Origin: Streptomyces atroolivaceus
Lineage (GTDB): Bacteria; Actinomycetota; Actinomycetes; Streptomycetales; Streptomycetaceae
Length of the DNA stretch: 64,000 nt
Direction: 5' to 3'
NCBI RefSeq assembly: GCF_000717025.1
Contig: NZ_JNXG01000001.1
Coordinates: forward strand, 186,001 to 250,000
Position 1 is the first letter of the stretch. The number at the start of each line of letters is the position of its first letter. The translations under genes and the position numbers were made by a program. The notes below the pieces were generated by a model that ran no database searches, had not been told where the DNA came from, and saw only the letters and a list, made by a program, of their open reading frames with translations. Below are positions 8,867 to 17,647 of this stretch, in pieces.

Positions 8867-9280
8867 TCAGCCCAGGATGTCTGCGGCGGTCTGCGAGGAG
8901 TCACGCAGGAAGGACGAGCAGCGCTCGTACTCCTCCTGCTCGCCGATGGCCTGCGCGGCCCGTGCGAGCGCGTGCAGGGCGCGCAGGAAGCCGCGGTTCG
9001 GCTCGTGCTCGAACGGGACGGGGCCGTGGCCCTTCCAGCCCGCGCGGCGGAGGGCGTCGAGGCCGCGGTGGTAGCCGGTGCGCGCGTACGCGTACGACTC
9101 GACGACCCGGCCGCCCTCGTACGCCTCGTCGGCGAGCTGCGCCCAGGCCAGCGAGGACGTGGGGTACTTCGCCGCGACATCGGCGGGCGCCGTGCCGCTC
9201 GCGAGCAGCTCGCGCGGCTCCGGGTCGTCGGGCAGGTGGGTCGGGGCAGGGCCCCCGAGAAGGTTCTCGTGGATGGACAT
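8867..9280 (-). CDS. DUF3151 family protein
   Basis: 137 residues matching the actinobacterial DUF3151 pattern: an N-terminal MSIHENLLGGP, then ASGTAPADVAAKYPTSSLAW, and the helical repeat-like tail RGFLRALHALARAAQAIGEQEEYERC. The fold looks tetratricopeptide-like with alpha-helix pairs; no catalytic residues are evident. It starts three bases after the stop of the upstream exporter, implying co-transcription. Function is unknown in the family. Confidence 0.85.
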   Translation of the reverse strand: MSIHENLLGGPAPTHLPDDPEPRELLASGTAPADVAAKYPTSSLAWAQLADEAYEGGRVVESYAYARTGYHRGLDALRRAGWKGHGPVPFEHEPNRGFLRALHALARAAQAIGEQEEYERCSSFLRDSSQTAADILG

Positions 9281-9283
9281 GGT

Positions 9284-10819
9284 TCAAGTGTGCCTGGGCC
9301 GGGGTTCCGGCTCCAATGGCGGGGCCGAGACCCCGCAGTGCACCGAGCACTCCGGACGGCTCTCCGGCCGGGCCTCGGGAACGGACCGTACGGCCCACCA
9401 GGCGATCACCGAACCCGCCACGAGCAGCCCGGCGCACATCGGCATGGCCCGCCGGAACGTCGAGGCGAACTCGCCCGCGTCGCGGTACGCCTCCGGGCCC
9501 ATCCCGGCCAGCAGCGGGAGCGCGGCCACCGCGAGCAGCCCGGCGGCCCGCGCGGCCGCGTTGTTGATACCGCTGGCGAGCCCGGCCCGGCCGGTGTCCA
9601 CGGCGGCCAGAACGGTCGCGGTGAGGGGGGCCACGAGGGTGACCATGCCGAGGCCGAGCACCAGCACGGCGGGCAGGACGTCCCCCAGGTAGGAGGCGCC
9701 GGGGCCGACCCGCAGCATCAGGAGCATCCCGGCAGCCGCCAGCAGCGGCCCGACGGTGAGCGGGATCCGCGGCCCGATACGCCGCCCCAGGTCGCCCGCC
9801 GACGCCGAGAAGAGCAGCATCAGCACGGTCGTGGGCAGGAGCGCGGTCCCCGCGCCGAGCGCCGAATAGCCGGCGACCACCTGGAGCTGGATCGCGGACA
9901 GGAAGAAGAAACCGCCGAGGGCCGCGTAGACACAGAACGTGACGATGTTGACGGACGTGAACTGGCGGGACGCGAAGATCGACGGCGGCACCATCGGTTC
10001 GGCCCTGCGCCGCTCCACCCGTACGAACGCCACCCCCAGGACCACACCGCCCAGCGCCGCGCCGATCACCGTGACGGACGCGCCCTGCTCCGGCACCTCG
10101 ATCAGCGCGTAGGTGACCAGGGCGAGCGCCAGGGCGGCGAGGGCTGCCCCGAGCACGTCGAAGCGGCCGTGCGCGTCCGGGTCCCGGGACTCCGGCACGT
10201 GGCGCAGGGCCACGGGAACGCAGACGGCGGCCAGCGGGAGATTGAGCAGGAACACCCACCGCCAGCCCGGCCCGTCCACCAGCCACCCACCGAGGAACGG
10301 CCCGACGGCCGCCCCGACCCCGCCGAACCCGGACCAGAGCCCCACGGCACGGGCCCGGTCGTCGGGGTGGAAGCCCGCCTGGATGATCGCCAGCGACCCG
10401 GGGGTGAGCAGCGCGCCCCCGACACCCTGCAACGCCCGTGAGGCGACGAGCACCTCCGCGTTCGGCGCGATCCCGCACAGCAGCGAGGCCACGGCGAACC
10501 AGACCACCCCGAGGACGAACACCCGCCGCCGTCCGAACCGGTCCCCGAGCGCGCCCCCGAGCAGGATCAGCCCGGCGAGGGTGAGCATGTAGGCGTTGAC
10601 GGTCCACTGCAGCGCGGCCAGATCGGTGCCGAGGTCCTCGCCGATGCGGGGGAGGGCCACATTGATGACCGTGGAGTCGAGCAGGGCCATGCTGGACCCG
10701 AGCACGGTGGTCAGGACGACCCAGCGCCCCACGGGCGAGGCAACCCGGATCCCGTCGCCGTCCGCGCCGTCCGTGTCAGTCATACGAGCAGGATCACCGC
10801 TGCCGGACCGGGCGGCCAT
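9284..10819 (-). CDS. MFS drug:H+ antiporter, DHA2 (14-TM) family
   Basis: 511 residues with about 14 hydrophobic segments. DHA2 signatures are LDSTVINVALPRIGEDLG in TM1, GDRFGRRRVFVLG between TM2 and TM3 (motif A) and SRALQGVGGALLTPGSLAII (motif C-like). These transporters expel lipophilic drugs or dyes through the cytoplasmic membrane in exchange for protons. Two starts are possible: ATG 10819 (MAARSG), or ATG 10783 (MTDTDG) with a weak GGTGA upstream; the second matches the conserved core better. It is co-transcribed with DUF3151. Substrate unknown. Confidence 0.92.
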   Translation of the reverse strand: MAARSGSGDPARMTDTDGADGDGIRVASPVGRWVVLTTVLGSSMALLDSTVINVALPRIGEDLGTDLAALQWTVNAYMLTLAGLILLGGALGDRFGRRRVFVLGVVWFAVASLLCGIAPNAEVLVASRALQGVGGALLTPGSLAIIQAGFHPDDRARAVGLWSGFGGVGAAVGPFLGGWLVDGPGWRWVFLLNLPLAAVCVPVALRHVPESRDPDAHGRFDVLGAALAALALALVTYALIEVPEQGASVTVIGAALGGVVLGVAFVRVERRRAEPMVPPSIFASRQFTSVNIVTFCVYAALGGFFFLSAIQLQVVAGYSALGAGTALLPTTVLMLLFSASAGDLGRRIGPRIPLTVGPLLAAAGMLLMLRVGPGASYLGDVLPAVLVLGLGMVTLVAPLTATVLAAVDTGRAGLASGINNAAARAAGLLAVAALPLLAGMGPEAYRDAGEFASTFRRAMPMCAGLLVAGSVIAWWAVRSVPEARPESRPECSVHCGVSAPPLEPEPRPRHT

Positions 10820-10930
10820 TCATGGCCCCCACCCGGCCGGGGTACGCACCCGGTGCCCCGGCAGCCGACGACGTCGCCGGGATCCTGGCGCGCGGACGGC
10901 CCACCGCGGGGTACCGGCACCCCGGACACG

Positions 10931-10968
10931 GAGCGGGCCCGGCCTCCGAAGGGAGACCGGGCCCGCTC
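10931..10968. terminator. Terminator after fba
   Basis: Twelve-base arms GAGCGGGCCCGG and CCGGGCCCGCTC with an inner CTCC/GGAG stem, immediately 3' of the fba stop on the minus strand. Confidence 0.8.
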
Positions 10969-10985
10969 GTACATCCGTGCAGTGC

Positions 10986-12017
10986 CTACTTCAGCCTGGT
11001 GCCCGAGGAGCGCAGGTTGGTGCAGGCCTCGGTGACCCGTACGGCCATGCCCGCCTCGGCGGACTTGCCCCAGCTGCGCGGGTCGTAGACCTTCTTGTTG
11101 CCGACCTCGCCGTCGACCTTCAGCACGCCGTCGTAGTTGCGGAACACGTGGTCCACGATCGGGCGGGTGAAGGCGTACTGGGTGTCGGTGTCGAGGTTCA
11201 TCTTCACGACGCCGTTCTCCAGCGCGGTGGCGATCTCCTCGGCCGTGGAGCCCGATCCGCCGTGGAAGACGAAGTCGAACGGCTGGCTGCCGGCCGGCTT
11301 GCCGTACTTGGCGGCGACGCCCTGCTGGAGGTCCTTGAGGAGCTCGGGGCGCAGGACGACGTTGCCCGGCTTGTAGACGCCGTGGACGTTGCCGAAGGAC
11401 GCCGCGAGCAGGTAGCGGCCCTTCTCGCCCAGTCCGAGCGCCTCGGCGGTACGCAGCGCGTCGTCGACGGTCGTGTACAGCTCGTCGTTGATCTCGTGCG
11501 TGACGCCGTCCTCCTCGCCACCGGTCGGGGTGATCTCGACCTCGAGGATGATCTTGGCTGCGGCGGCCTTGGCCAGCAGTTCCTGGCCGATGGCCAGGTT
11601 GTCCGCGAGGGTCTCGGCCGAGCCGTCCCACATGTGCGACTGGAACAGCGGGTTCAGACCCTTGGCGACGCGCTCCGCGGAGACGTCGAGGAGCGGACGC
11701 ACATAGGCGTCCAGCTTGTCCTTGGGGCAGTGGTCGGTGTGCAGCGCGACCGTGATGTCGTACTTGGCGGCGACGATGTGCGCGAACTCGGCCAGGGCTA
11801 CGGCGCCCGTCACCATGTCCTTGTTGTGCTGGCCGCCCAGGAATTCGGCACCACCGGTGGAGATCTGGACGATGCCGTCGCTCTCCGCCTCCGCGAAGCC
11901 GCGCAGTGCAGCGTGCAGGGTCTGGGTCGACGTCACATTGATGGCCGGGTAGGCGAACTTGCCTGCCTTCGCCCGGTCGAGCATCTCGGCGTAGACCTCG
12001 GGGGTTGCGATGGGCAT
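10986..12017 (-). CDS. fba: Class II fructose-bisphosphate aldolase
   Basis: 343 residues. It cleaves fructose 1,6-bisphosphate to glyceraldehyde 3-phosphate and dihydroxyacetone phosphate in glycolysis, and runs in reverse in gluconeogenesis, using zinc. Visible motifs are the zinc-ligand region VALHTDHCPKDKLD, ILEVEITPTGGEEDGV, the ASFGNVHGVYKPGNV His ligand region, and FHGGSGSTAEEI with NLDTDTQ, which bind substrate phosphate. This is the long class IIA form. The start is ATG 12017, preceded by AAGGAGCGGACAG; the longer frame to 12095 has no such site. The parS-like palindrome lies just upstream. Confidence 0.97.
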   Translation of the reverse strand: MPIATPEVYAEMLDRAKAGKFAYPAINVTSTQTLHAALRGFAEAESDGIVQISTGGAEFLGGQHNKDMVTGAVALAEFAHIVAAKYDITVALHTDHCPKDKLDAYVRPLLDVSAERVAKGLNPLFQSHMWDGSAETLADNLAIGQELLAKAAAAKIILEVEITPTGGEEDGVTHEINDELYTTVDDALRTAEALGLGEKGRYLLAASFGNVHGVYKPGNVVLRPELLKDLQQGVAAKYGKPAGSQPFDFVFHGGSGSTAEEIATALENGVVKMNLDTDTQYAFTRPIVDHVFRNYDGVLKVDGEVGNKKVYDPRSWGKSAEAGMAVRVTEACTNLRSSGTRLK

Positions 12018-12135
12018 CTGTCCGCTCCTTGGGATGTGCGGGTGTGCAGTGCTTGGTCCCTGACCTGGGGGCGACGTCATCGTCGCCCTTATCATCCCAG
12101 ACTCTCGCTTCGGCTCCGCGCTGCCCGTCGAGTAC

Positions 12136-12165
12136 CGCTCCCCGTTTCACGTGAAACGGGGAGCG
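12136..12165. promoter_or_regulatory. parS-like centromere site in a 30-base perfect palindrome
   Basis: The core GTTTCACGTGAAAC at 12144-12157 is identical to the 14-base parS consensus that ParB binds in Streptomyces and most bacteria. Eight further bases on each side extend the symmetry to 30 bases. It sits between the pyrE stop (12184) and the fba start (12017). It may double as a hairpin terminator for pyrE. The parS assignment follows from sequence identity with the known motif. Confidence 0.85.
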
Positions 12166-12183
12166 CACCGAGGAAGGACCAGG

Positions 12184-12723
12184 TCAGGACAGGTCGAGGT
12201 CCGCCACCGAGTAGACCTGGACGTACGGCAGACCCGCCTCGGCGATCGCCGGAGCGGCGCCGCGCTCCACGATCACGGCGACCGCCACGACCTCACCGCC
12301 GGCCTCGCGCACCGCTTCGACCGCGGTCAGAGGCGAGCCACCGGTCGTCGAGGTGTCCTCGACGACGAGGCAGCGACGGCCCTTGACGTCCGTGCCCTCG
12401 ATGCGGCGCTGCATCCCGTGGGCCTTCTGCGCCTTACGGACGACGAAGGCGTCCAGGCTCGTCCCACGCGCCGCCGACGCGTGGAGCATCGAGGTGGCCA
12501 CCGGGTCGGCGCCCAGGGTCAGGCCCCCGACACAGTCGTACTCCAGCTCGGCGGTGGCATCGAGCATCATCTGGCCGACCAGCGGCGCGGCTTTGCCGTC
12601 CAGCGTGATCCGGCGCAGGTCGATGTACCAGTCGGCTTCCAGACCCGAGGAAAGGGTCACTTTGCCGTGTACCACGGCCTTGTCCTTGATCTGCTGGAGC
12701 AGCTCAGCGCGTACGTCAGTCAT
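12184..12723 (-). CDS. pyrE: Orotate phosphoribosyltransferase
   Basis: 179 residues. It transfers phosphoribose from PRPP to orotate to give OMP in de novo pyrimidine synthesis. The PRPP loop CLVVEDTSTTGGSPLTAVEAV is near residue 120, GGLTLGADPVA in the middle, and ADWYIDLRRITLDGKAAPLVG near the N terminus, all typical of actinobacterial PyrE. ATG 12723 begins MTDVRAELLQQIKDKAV. It lies upstream of fba on the same strand, with the parS palindrome between. Unlinked to other pyr genes, as is usual in Streptomyces. Confidence 0.97.
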   Translation of the reverse strand: MTDVRAELLQQIKDKAVVHGKVTLSSGLEADWYIDLRRITLDGKAAPLVGQMMLDATAELEYDCVGGLTLGADPVATSMLHASAARGTSLDAFVVRKAQKAHGMQRRIEGTDVKGRRCLVVEDTSTTGGSPLTAVEAVREAGGEVVAVAVIVERGAAPAIAEAGLPYVQVYSVADLDLS

Positions 12724-12753
12724 GTCAACGAGGGTAAGGGCTGCCGGGGTGGG

Positions 12754-13587
12754 TCAGAGCCGTACCCAGCTCCAGGTGGTCGTGATCTCCAGGGGCTCGA
12801 TCGGGGTGACCAGCCGGGGGGCCGTGTTCAGCCCGTTCGGCGGCCCGGACTGCGGCTCGACGCAGACCGCCTCCGCCTGCTCGTCGTAGATCACCACCCA
12901 CTCGTCCCGGCTCTTGACCGTCAGCTCCAGCTGCTCGGGCCAGGTGAGCCGCACGTCGACGCCTTCGGGCATCCCGAAGCAGTCGTCCCACGTGCCGGGG
13001 ACGGGGTCTCCCTCGCTCGACAGGAGCTGAGAGCTCGGGGAAGGGTCGATCCGGCGCCCGGTCGGCAGGTGGTTGTCGCCCCTCTCCTCCTGCCAGGCCG
13101 GGTCGAAGGCGATCCGCACGTCCTGGGCACCGAGGTTCCGGAGGAACCAGGGATGCCACCCGGCCTGTGCGGGGAAGGAGTCCCCGTACGTCTCGATGCC
13201 GAGGCTCAGCGTCAGTGATTCCTCGGTCAGCTCGAAGGACTGCGTCACCCGGCCCTCGTACGGCCACGGGTCGGCCAGATCGTAGAAGAAGGCCGCTTCC
13301 GCCTCGCCCTGCCGGGCCGGCTTCCAGGTGGTGTCGCGGCCGGTGCCGTGGATGGCGTGCGGCGGCGAGTTCAGCGGCATCTGGTGCAGCTCGCCACCGT
13401 TACGGAACAGGCCGTTCTCGGTGCGGCCGCACCACGGCACCATGGGGAAGCAGCCGTACCGCTCGCCCTGACGCAGCAGTTCGGTGCCCCCGATCCGCAG
13501 GCTGCTGATCCGGCAGCCGTTCACGGGGTCAACGGTCAATTCGACGTCGCCGGCGGTCAGCCGTGCGTTCTTCACAACTCTGCTCAC
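12754..13587 (-). CDS. Aldose 1-epimerase-family protein
   Basis: 277 residues of the galactose mutarotase-like beta-sandwich superfamily. Seen are MVPWCGRTENGLFRNGGELHQMPLNSPPHAIHGTGRD (phosphate/sugar entry and the first catalytic His, HAIHG), AGWHPWFLRNLG (second His region) and a late VCVEPQSGPPNGLN carrying the catalytic Glu. It would interconvert alpha and beta anomers of a hexose or a hexose 6-phosphate. The start is GTG 13587. It lies 30 bases upstream of pyrE and may be co-transcribed with it. The true sugar is unknown. Confidence 0.9.
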   Translation of the reverse strand: MSRVVKNARLTAGDVELTVDPVNGCRISSLRIGGTELLRQGERYGCFPMVPWCGRTENGLFRNGGELHQMPLNSPPHAIHGTGRDTTWKPARQGEAEAAFFYDLADPWPYEGRVTQSFELTEESLTLSLGIETYGDSFPAQAGWHPWFLRNLGAQDVRIAFDPAWQEERGDNHLPTGRRIDPSPSSQLLSSEGDPVPGTWDDCFGMPEGVDVRLTWPEQLELTVKSRDEWVVIYDEQAEAVCVEPQSGPPNGLNTAPRLVTPIEPLEITTTWSWVRL

Positions 13588-13617
13588 CCCCCGACACTAC
13601 TGGCGCGGGGCGGCTCG

Positions 13618-14595
13618 CTACGGCCTCCTGCGCCGCAGAGCCCTGCCCACCACCACGGCCGAGGCGATCACCAGGGCGGCTGCCGGGGCGGCCCAGCGCA
13701 GCGTGATGCCGGCGGCGCCCGCCTCGGGGGACGGCACCGGGGCGTACCGGCCGCGCGGCGGGGCGTGGTCGACCTCCTCGGTACTGCGGCCGATCATGGT
13801 GCGGCGGGCGTGCGCGGCCTCGGCCGGCGGCTCGTCCGGCACGGTGAACTCCATCTCCTCGGAGGGGTCGAGCGACGGCGGCGGAACGGGCGCGTCGAAC
13901 ACGGACTTGCTGTCGGCGGACTCCTCGCCGGCTGAGCCCTCGCCCGCGGACTCCTCGCCGGCGGACGGCGGTTCGGCGGACGGAGCGCCGGCGGACGTCG
14001 GCTCGGCGGACGGCGGCTCGGCGGACGCGTCCGGAGAAGGCGGCGTCCCGGCGGACGGCGTCTCGGGAGACGTCGGCTCCGCGGACGGCGGCTCGCCGGA
14101 CCGGTCACCGCCCGACGGCTCCACCGTCGGCCCGCCGGACTCCGGTCCACCGTCCCTCGACGCCAGGGACTCCGTCACCAACTGCTGCGTGAAGCGGTCC
14201 AGCAAGCGCTGCGCCGCGGCGAGCGCCGCGGACGCGTCCAGCTCCACGATGCGGCCGTCGCCGCTCGCCGTGCCCGTGAAACCGATCGTCGTTCCGCCGT
14301 CCGTCTCGGAGAGGCGGACGGTCAGCGCCAGCTTCGCCGTGCCGGCGCCCCGGGCCTCCACCCCCTCCCCGGTCACGGAGAAGGAATCACCCCCGTCCGA
14401 AGGCCGCAGCGTCAGCGCCCCCCGGTACGTGATCGTGTGGCCGTCGGCGCGGAACCTCAGCCGGCCGGCCAGCGGCCCCGCCGACGCGTCGGCATCCTGC
14501 TGGAGCCCCGGCACGCAGCGCGCGACGCGGGCGGGATCAGCCAGCGTCCGCCGCAGGGACGGGACCGGAACCGGAACGAACACCTCATGCTCCAT
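13618..14595 (-). CDS. SRPBCC (CoxG-like) domain protein with acidic repeat linker and C-terminal membrane anchor
   Basis: 325 residues in three parts. Residues 1-150 form a START/SRPBCC lipid-binding-type domain (MEHEVFVPVPVPSLRRTLADPARVARCVPGLQ is the CoxG-family opening). Residues 150-260 are low-complexity Ser/Glu/Pro/Ala repeats of the form PSAEPPSAG. A single membrane span lies at the C terminus (WAAPAAALVIASAVVV) followed by RALRRRR, indicating a tail-anchored protein with a cytoplasmic or exported domain. The repeats correspond to imperfect 15-base DNA repeats (about 13930-14110). Ligand and role are unknown. Confidence 0.78.
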   Translation of the reverse strand: MEHEVFVPVPVPSLRRTLADPARVARCVPGLQQDADASAGPLAGRLRFRADGHTITYRGALTLRPSDGGDSFSVTGEGVEARGAGTAKLALTVRLSETDGGTTIGFTGTASGDGRIVELDASAALAAAQRLLDRFTQQLVTESLASRDGGPESGGPTVEPSGGDRSGEPPSAEPTSPETPSAGTPPSPDASAEPPSAEPTSAGAPSAEPPSAGEESAGEGSAGEESADSKSVFDAPVPPPSLDPSEEMEFTVPDEPPAEAAHARRTMIGRSTEEVDHAPPRGRYAPVPSPEAGAAGITLRWAAPAAALVIASAVVVGRALRRRRP

Positions 14596-14678
14596 ACCGC
14601 CCGAGCCTACTCAGCCCCGGCCGTCCCGTCAGCGCTTCCACCCCCGGACGCCGTGCGGACCGCGCCGCCCCGCCGTGC

Positions 14679-16277
14679 TCACGGTTCCTCCCAGTACCGC
14701 GGGTGGACCAGCGTCGACGGCTGCACCCCGTGCTGCCGCACCCGCTCCGCCGCACGCCGGCCTGCCAGCAGCTCCCGCTCCCCCAGCGTCCGCAGGGGCG
14801 GTGCCCCCGGATCCATGCCGAGCCGGCCCACCGGCTGCCGGGCCGCCAGCACGAATCCCCAGCCCTTCGGTGTCCCCGTCCCGCCCGTGGCGCCGTCCGC
14901 GACCGCCGCGAAGCCGCTGAGGCGCCCGTCGACGCGGTACGGCCGGGTAGCCAGGCCGCCCGCCCGCACCGACGCCTCCACCGTCCAGAACGTCGCCGGC
15001 CTGGCGCTCGGCGGCCCCGCGTGCACCACCAGCCGCCCGTCCGGCTCCATGGCCCCGGCGACCAGCCCGTAGAACTCGGTGGCGTAGAGCTTCGTGCTCG
15101 CCGTGATCCCCGGGTCGGGGAGATCCGAGATCACCACGTCGAAACGTTCGTGCGTGGTCCGCAGCCAGGCGAAGGCGTCCCCGGTGACCGCCGTCAGCCG
15201 GGGATCGTCGTACGCGTGCCCGTTCAGCGTGGAGAGTGCCGGGTCCGTGCGGGCCAGCCGGGTGACGGCCGGATCGAGCTCGACCACCACCACGGACGTG
15301 ACATCCGGATAGCGCAGCACCTCACGGGCGGCGAGTCCGTCGCCCCCACCCAGGATGAGCACCCGCCGGTGCGGCCCGTTCATCGCCGGGTGCACGAGCG
15401 CCTCGTGGTAGCGGTGCTCGTCCCGGGAGCTGACCTTCAGCCGGCCGCCCAGCCAGAGGTCGAGCGAGCCGCTCACCGGACCGGTGAGGACGATCTCCTG
15501 CACCTCGGTCTGCATGGCGACCCGCACCTCGTTCCCGTACACCGCACGCCGTGCCGCCCGCTCGAAGTCGTCGACCAGGACGGAGGCCGTGGCCAGCAGG
15601 GCGATCACCGCGCCGTTGACGACGATCAGCAGCCGGCGTGACCGCGGACACAGATCGCGCCGGAACACCCACAGCACCAGCGCCCCGCCCGCCGCCGCGT
15701 TGACCGCTCCGGTGAACAGCGCCCCGGTCAGCTGGCCCATCATCGGCAGCAGCAGGAACGGGAAGGCCAGCCCGCCGACCAGCGCGCCCACGTAGTCGGC
15801 GGCGAAGAGGTCCGCGACCGCCCCGCCCGCGTCCTGGCGGTCGACCCGCTGGATCAGTGTCATCAGCAGCGGGATCTCCGCGCCGATCAGGATCCCGATC
15901 GCGAGCGAGAAGCCGACCAGCGTGTGACGCGACTCCCCGAGCCAGGCGAACGACGCGTAGAGGATGAGCGCCGAGGTGCCGCCGACGAGCGCGAGAGCGG
16001 CCTCGATCAGACCGAACCCCACGGCGGCGTGACCGCGTAAACGTTTCGCGAGCAGCGAGCCGATGCCCATGGCGAACACCATCACGGACAGCACGACCGA
16101 TGCCTGCGTGACCGAATCACCGATGAGGTACGAGGCCAGCGCCACCAGCTCCAGCTCGTACACCAGACCGCACGCGGCGCAGACGAAGACCACGGCCAGC
16201 ACGAGGAAACGGCCGGTCCCCGGCCGTACGGGAAGCCGCGTCGCGCCCCCTCGCAGCGGCATCTGCTGGTCGATCAT
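14679..16277 (-). CDS. Membrane-fused polyamine aminopropyltransferase (spermidine synthase-like)
   Basis: 532 residues. The N-terminal half has six to seven membrane spans (from about residue 25 to 215), and the C-terminal half is a spermidine synthase-type Rossmann methyltransferase fold: [31 protein letters not shown] binds decarboxylated S-adenosylmethionine, and VISDLPDPG contains the catalytic Asp. Stand-alone SpeE has about 280 residues, so the membrane half is an added module. It may make spermidine-like amines at the membrane or transfer another group. It shares a strand with the SRPBCC gene 83 bases downstream. Confidence 0.88.
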   Translation of the reverse strand: MIDQQMPLRGGATRLPVRPGTGRFLVLAVVFVCAACGLVYELELVALASYLIGDSVTQASVVLSVMVFAMGIGSLLAKRLRGHAAVGFGLIEAALALVGGTSALILYASFAWLGESRHTLVGFSLAIGILIGAEIPLLMTLIQRVDRQDAGGAVADLFAADYVGALVGGLAFPFLLLPMMGQLTGALFTGAVNAAAGGALVLWVFRRDLCPRSRRLLIVVNGAVIALLATASVLVDDFERAARRAVYGNEVRVAMQTEVQEIVLTGPVSGSLDLWLGGRLKVSSRDEHRYHEALVHPAMNGPHRRVLILGGGDGLAAREVLRYPDVTSVVVVELDPAVTRLARTDPALSTLNGHAYDDPRLTAVTGDAFAWLRTTHERFDVVISDLPDPGITASTKLYATEFYGLVAGAMEPDGRLVVHAGPPSARPATFWTVEASVRAGGLATRPYRVDGRLSGFAAVADGATGGTGTPKGWGFVLAARQPVGRLGMDPGAPPLRTLGERELLAGRRAAERVRQHGVQPSTLVHPRYWEEP

Positions 16278-16405
16278 GAAACGAACGCTACGTGACGGTG
16301 CTGTTGCTTCTTGTCACCCACACGTGTGTAAGCGGCGCGCGCCCGGCACCCGCTCACCGCCCCGCGCGGGCCCGCCGCGCCGGCCCGGACCGGCACGATC
16401 GCCCC

Positions 16406-16927
16406 TCACGGCACCGCTGCCGGCACCCGCGCTCTCACCCGCGTCCGGGTCACCACCAGCTGCCCCTCCTGCGGATACGCGTGCCAGGTCCGCCACCGCA
16501 CCTGCCCCTCCGTCCGCTGGGCGAGCATCGCGGTGAAGGCGTGAGGGCTGCCGGGGAACGTCCCCGCCAGACCGTGCGGATGGTCTGCGACCAGCGCGAG
16601 CAACTCCTGGGCGCGGCCCGCGAACGAGCCCTCCGAGAGCGTCTCGACGCGTGCCGCGAACTCGTAGTCCCAGTCACCCAGACTCTCGGCGACACCCAGC
16701 GGCAGCGGCGCACTGCTGCCCGGCAGACAGGCGACGGTCTCGGAGCAGGTACGGCGCTCCTCCTCCAGCAGGACCTGGTGAGAGGCGCCGAGCAGCCGCA
16801 ACTGCACTTTCGCGCCCCCTAGTTCGAGGTCGAGTACGGCGAGGGCGGGCAGCGGCTCCCGCCCGAGCGTCCATGCCAGATCGGCGGCTCGGGTATCGGA
16901 ATAGGCGGTCTGAAGGGTCGTGAGCAT
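16406..16927 (-). CDS. DUF2617 family protein
   Basis: About 173 residues. The N terminus MLTTLQTAYSDTRAADLAWTLGREPLPALAVLDLELGG matches the actinobacterial DUF2617 opening, and TWHAYPQEGQLVVTRTR its C-terminal block. I chose ATG 16927 because the longer frame (to 17056) adds residues not found in the family. There are no membrane segments; a small beta-rich soluble protein is likely. Function unknown. Confidence 0.85.
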   Translation of the reverse strand: MLTTLQTAYSDTRAADLAWTLGREPLPALAVLDLELGGAKVQLRLLGASHQVLLEEERRTCSETVACLPGSSAPLPLGVAESLGDWDYEFAARVETLSEGSFAGRAQELLALVADHPHGLAGTFPGSPHAFTAMLAQRTEGQVRWRTWHAYPQEGQLVVTRTRVRARVPAAVP

Positions 16928-17157
16928 GGATCGGCTCCGCAGGACACACAGGGACACGTGGACAGGAGGTACCCCCGTGCGGCGCACGTGGGGGAGGAGG
17001 AGCCCGATCCGGCCCAACTGGGGCCCGGGGGCTGAATGTTCTCTACATCGATGCAATCACGAAGTACGTCGCGCTCACAGCGCTTTTACCCAACTTGCCG
17101 TGGTTTCCATCCCTCAGGGGGCAGGACGGTTCACCTGTTCCCGCGCTCCCAACAAAA

Positions 17158-17193
17158 AGGTGTCCGGCGGGAGTTACCCCCCACCGGACACCT
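17158..17193 (-). terminator. Rho-independent terminator of the small Gly/Cys-rich protein gene
   Basis: On the minus strand, AGGTGTCCGG pairs with CCGGACACCT, followed by TTTTGTTGG. This is one of the few hairpins in the window with a T-run. Confidence 0.85.
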
Positions 17194-17230
17194 CGGACGC
17201 CCTCGTACGGCAGAGGACGGACGGACCTTG

Positions 17231-17521
17231 TCAGTTGCCCCCGCCGCAGCCACCGCCACCGCCGCAACTGCTGCTGCTGCCGCCGCTGCTGCTGCTTCCA
17301 CCCCCGCAGGAATGGCCGCCGGAGTCACCACCGCCGCTGTCCCCGGCCCACCAGCTGCCCCCGCTCGAGCTCCCTCCCCCGCCACCGTCCGAACTGCTGC
17401 GGCCCGCGCGCCGGGCGCGTCCCGGCGACGCCGCCTTCTTCCGGCCGCCCGACCCTGTGACGAGGGCGGCGACCCCCACCACCACGATCACCAGGAACAC
17501 GATGAAGACGAACAACTCCAT
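17231..17521 (-). CDS. Small membrane-anchored Gly/Ser/Cys-rich protein
   Basis: 96 residues. An N-terminal hydrophobic span (MELFVFIVFLVIVVVGVAAL) is followed by a basic patch (GRKKAASPGRARRAGR) and then a tail of Gly, Ser, Cys and Trp such as HSCGGGSSSSGG and GGCGGG. Start ATG 17521 is supported by GTGAGGTCG just before it. Cysteine-bearing glycine-rich tails of this kind recur in actinobacterial membrane peptides, but I do not know a function. The compositional bias in the DNA (GCC/GCT-type triplets) makes a recent repeat expansion plausible. It is divergent from the aminotransferase gene. Confidence 0.72.
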   Translation of the reverse strand: MELFVFIVFLVIVVVGVAALVTGSGGRKKAASPGRARRAGRSSSDGGGGGSSSGGSWWAGDSGGGDSGGHSCGGGSSSSGGSSSSCGGGGGCGGGN

Positions 17522-17647
17522 CGACCTCACATCCTTCTCTCCCCCGAAGCGAGGTCCCCGCTTCTCAAGTGAGCGTTGGATTCCCATCGCCCGCCGCGCC
17601 CAAAGCAGACTTGAGCAACTCCAGAGCTTCGGCACAGGATGGCGCCC

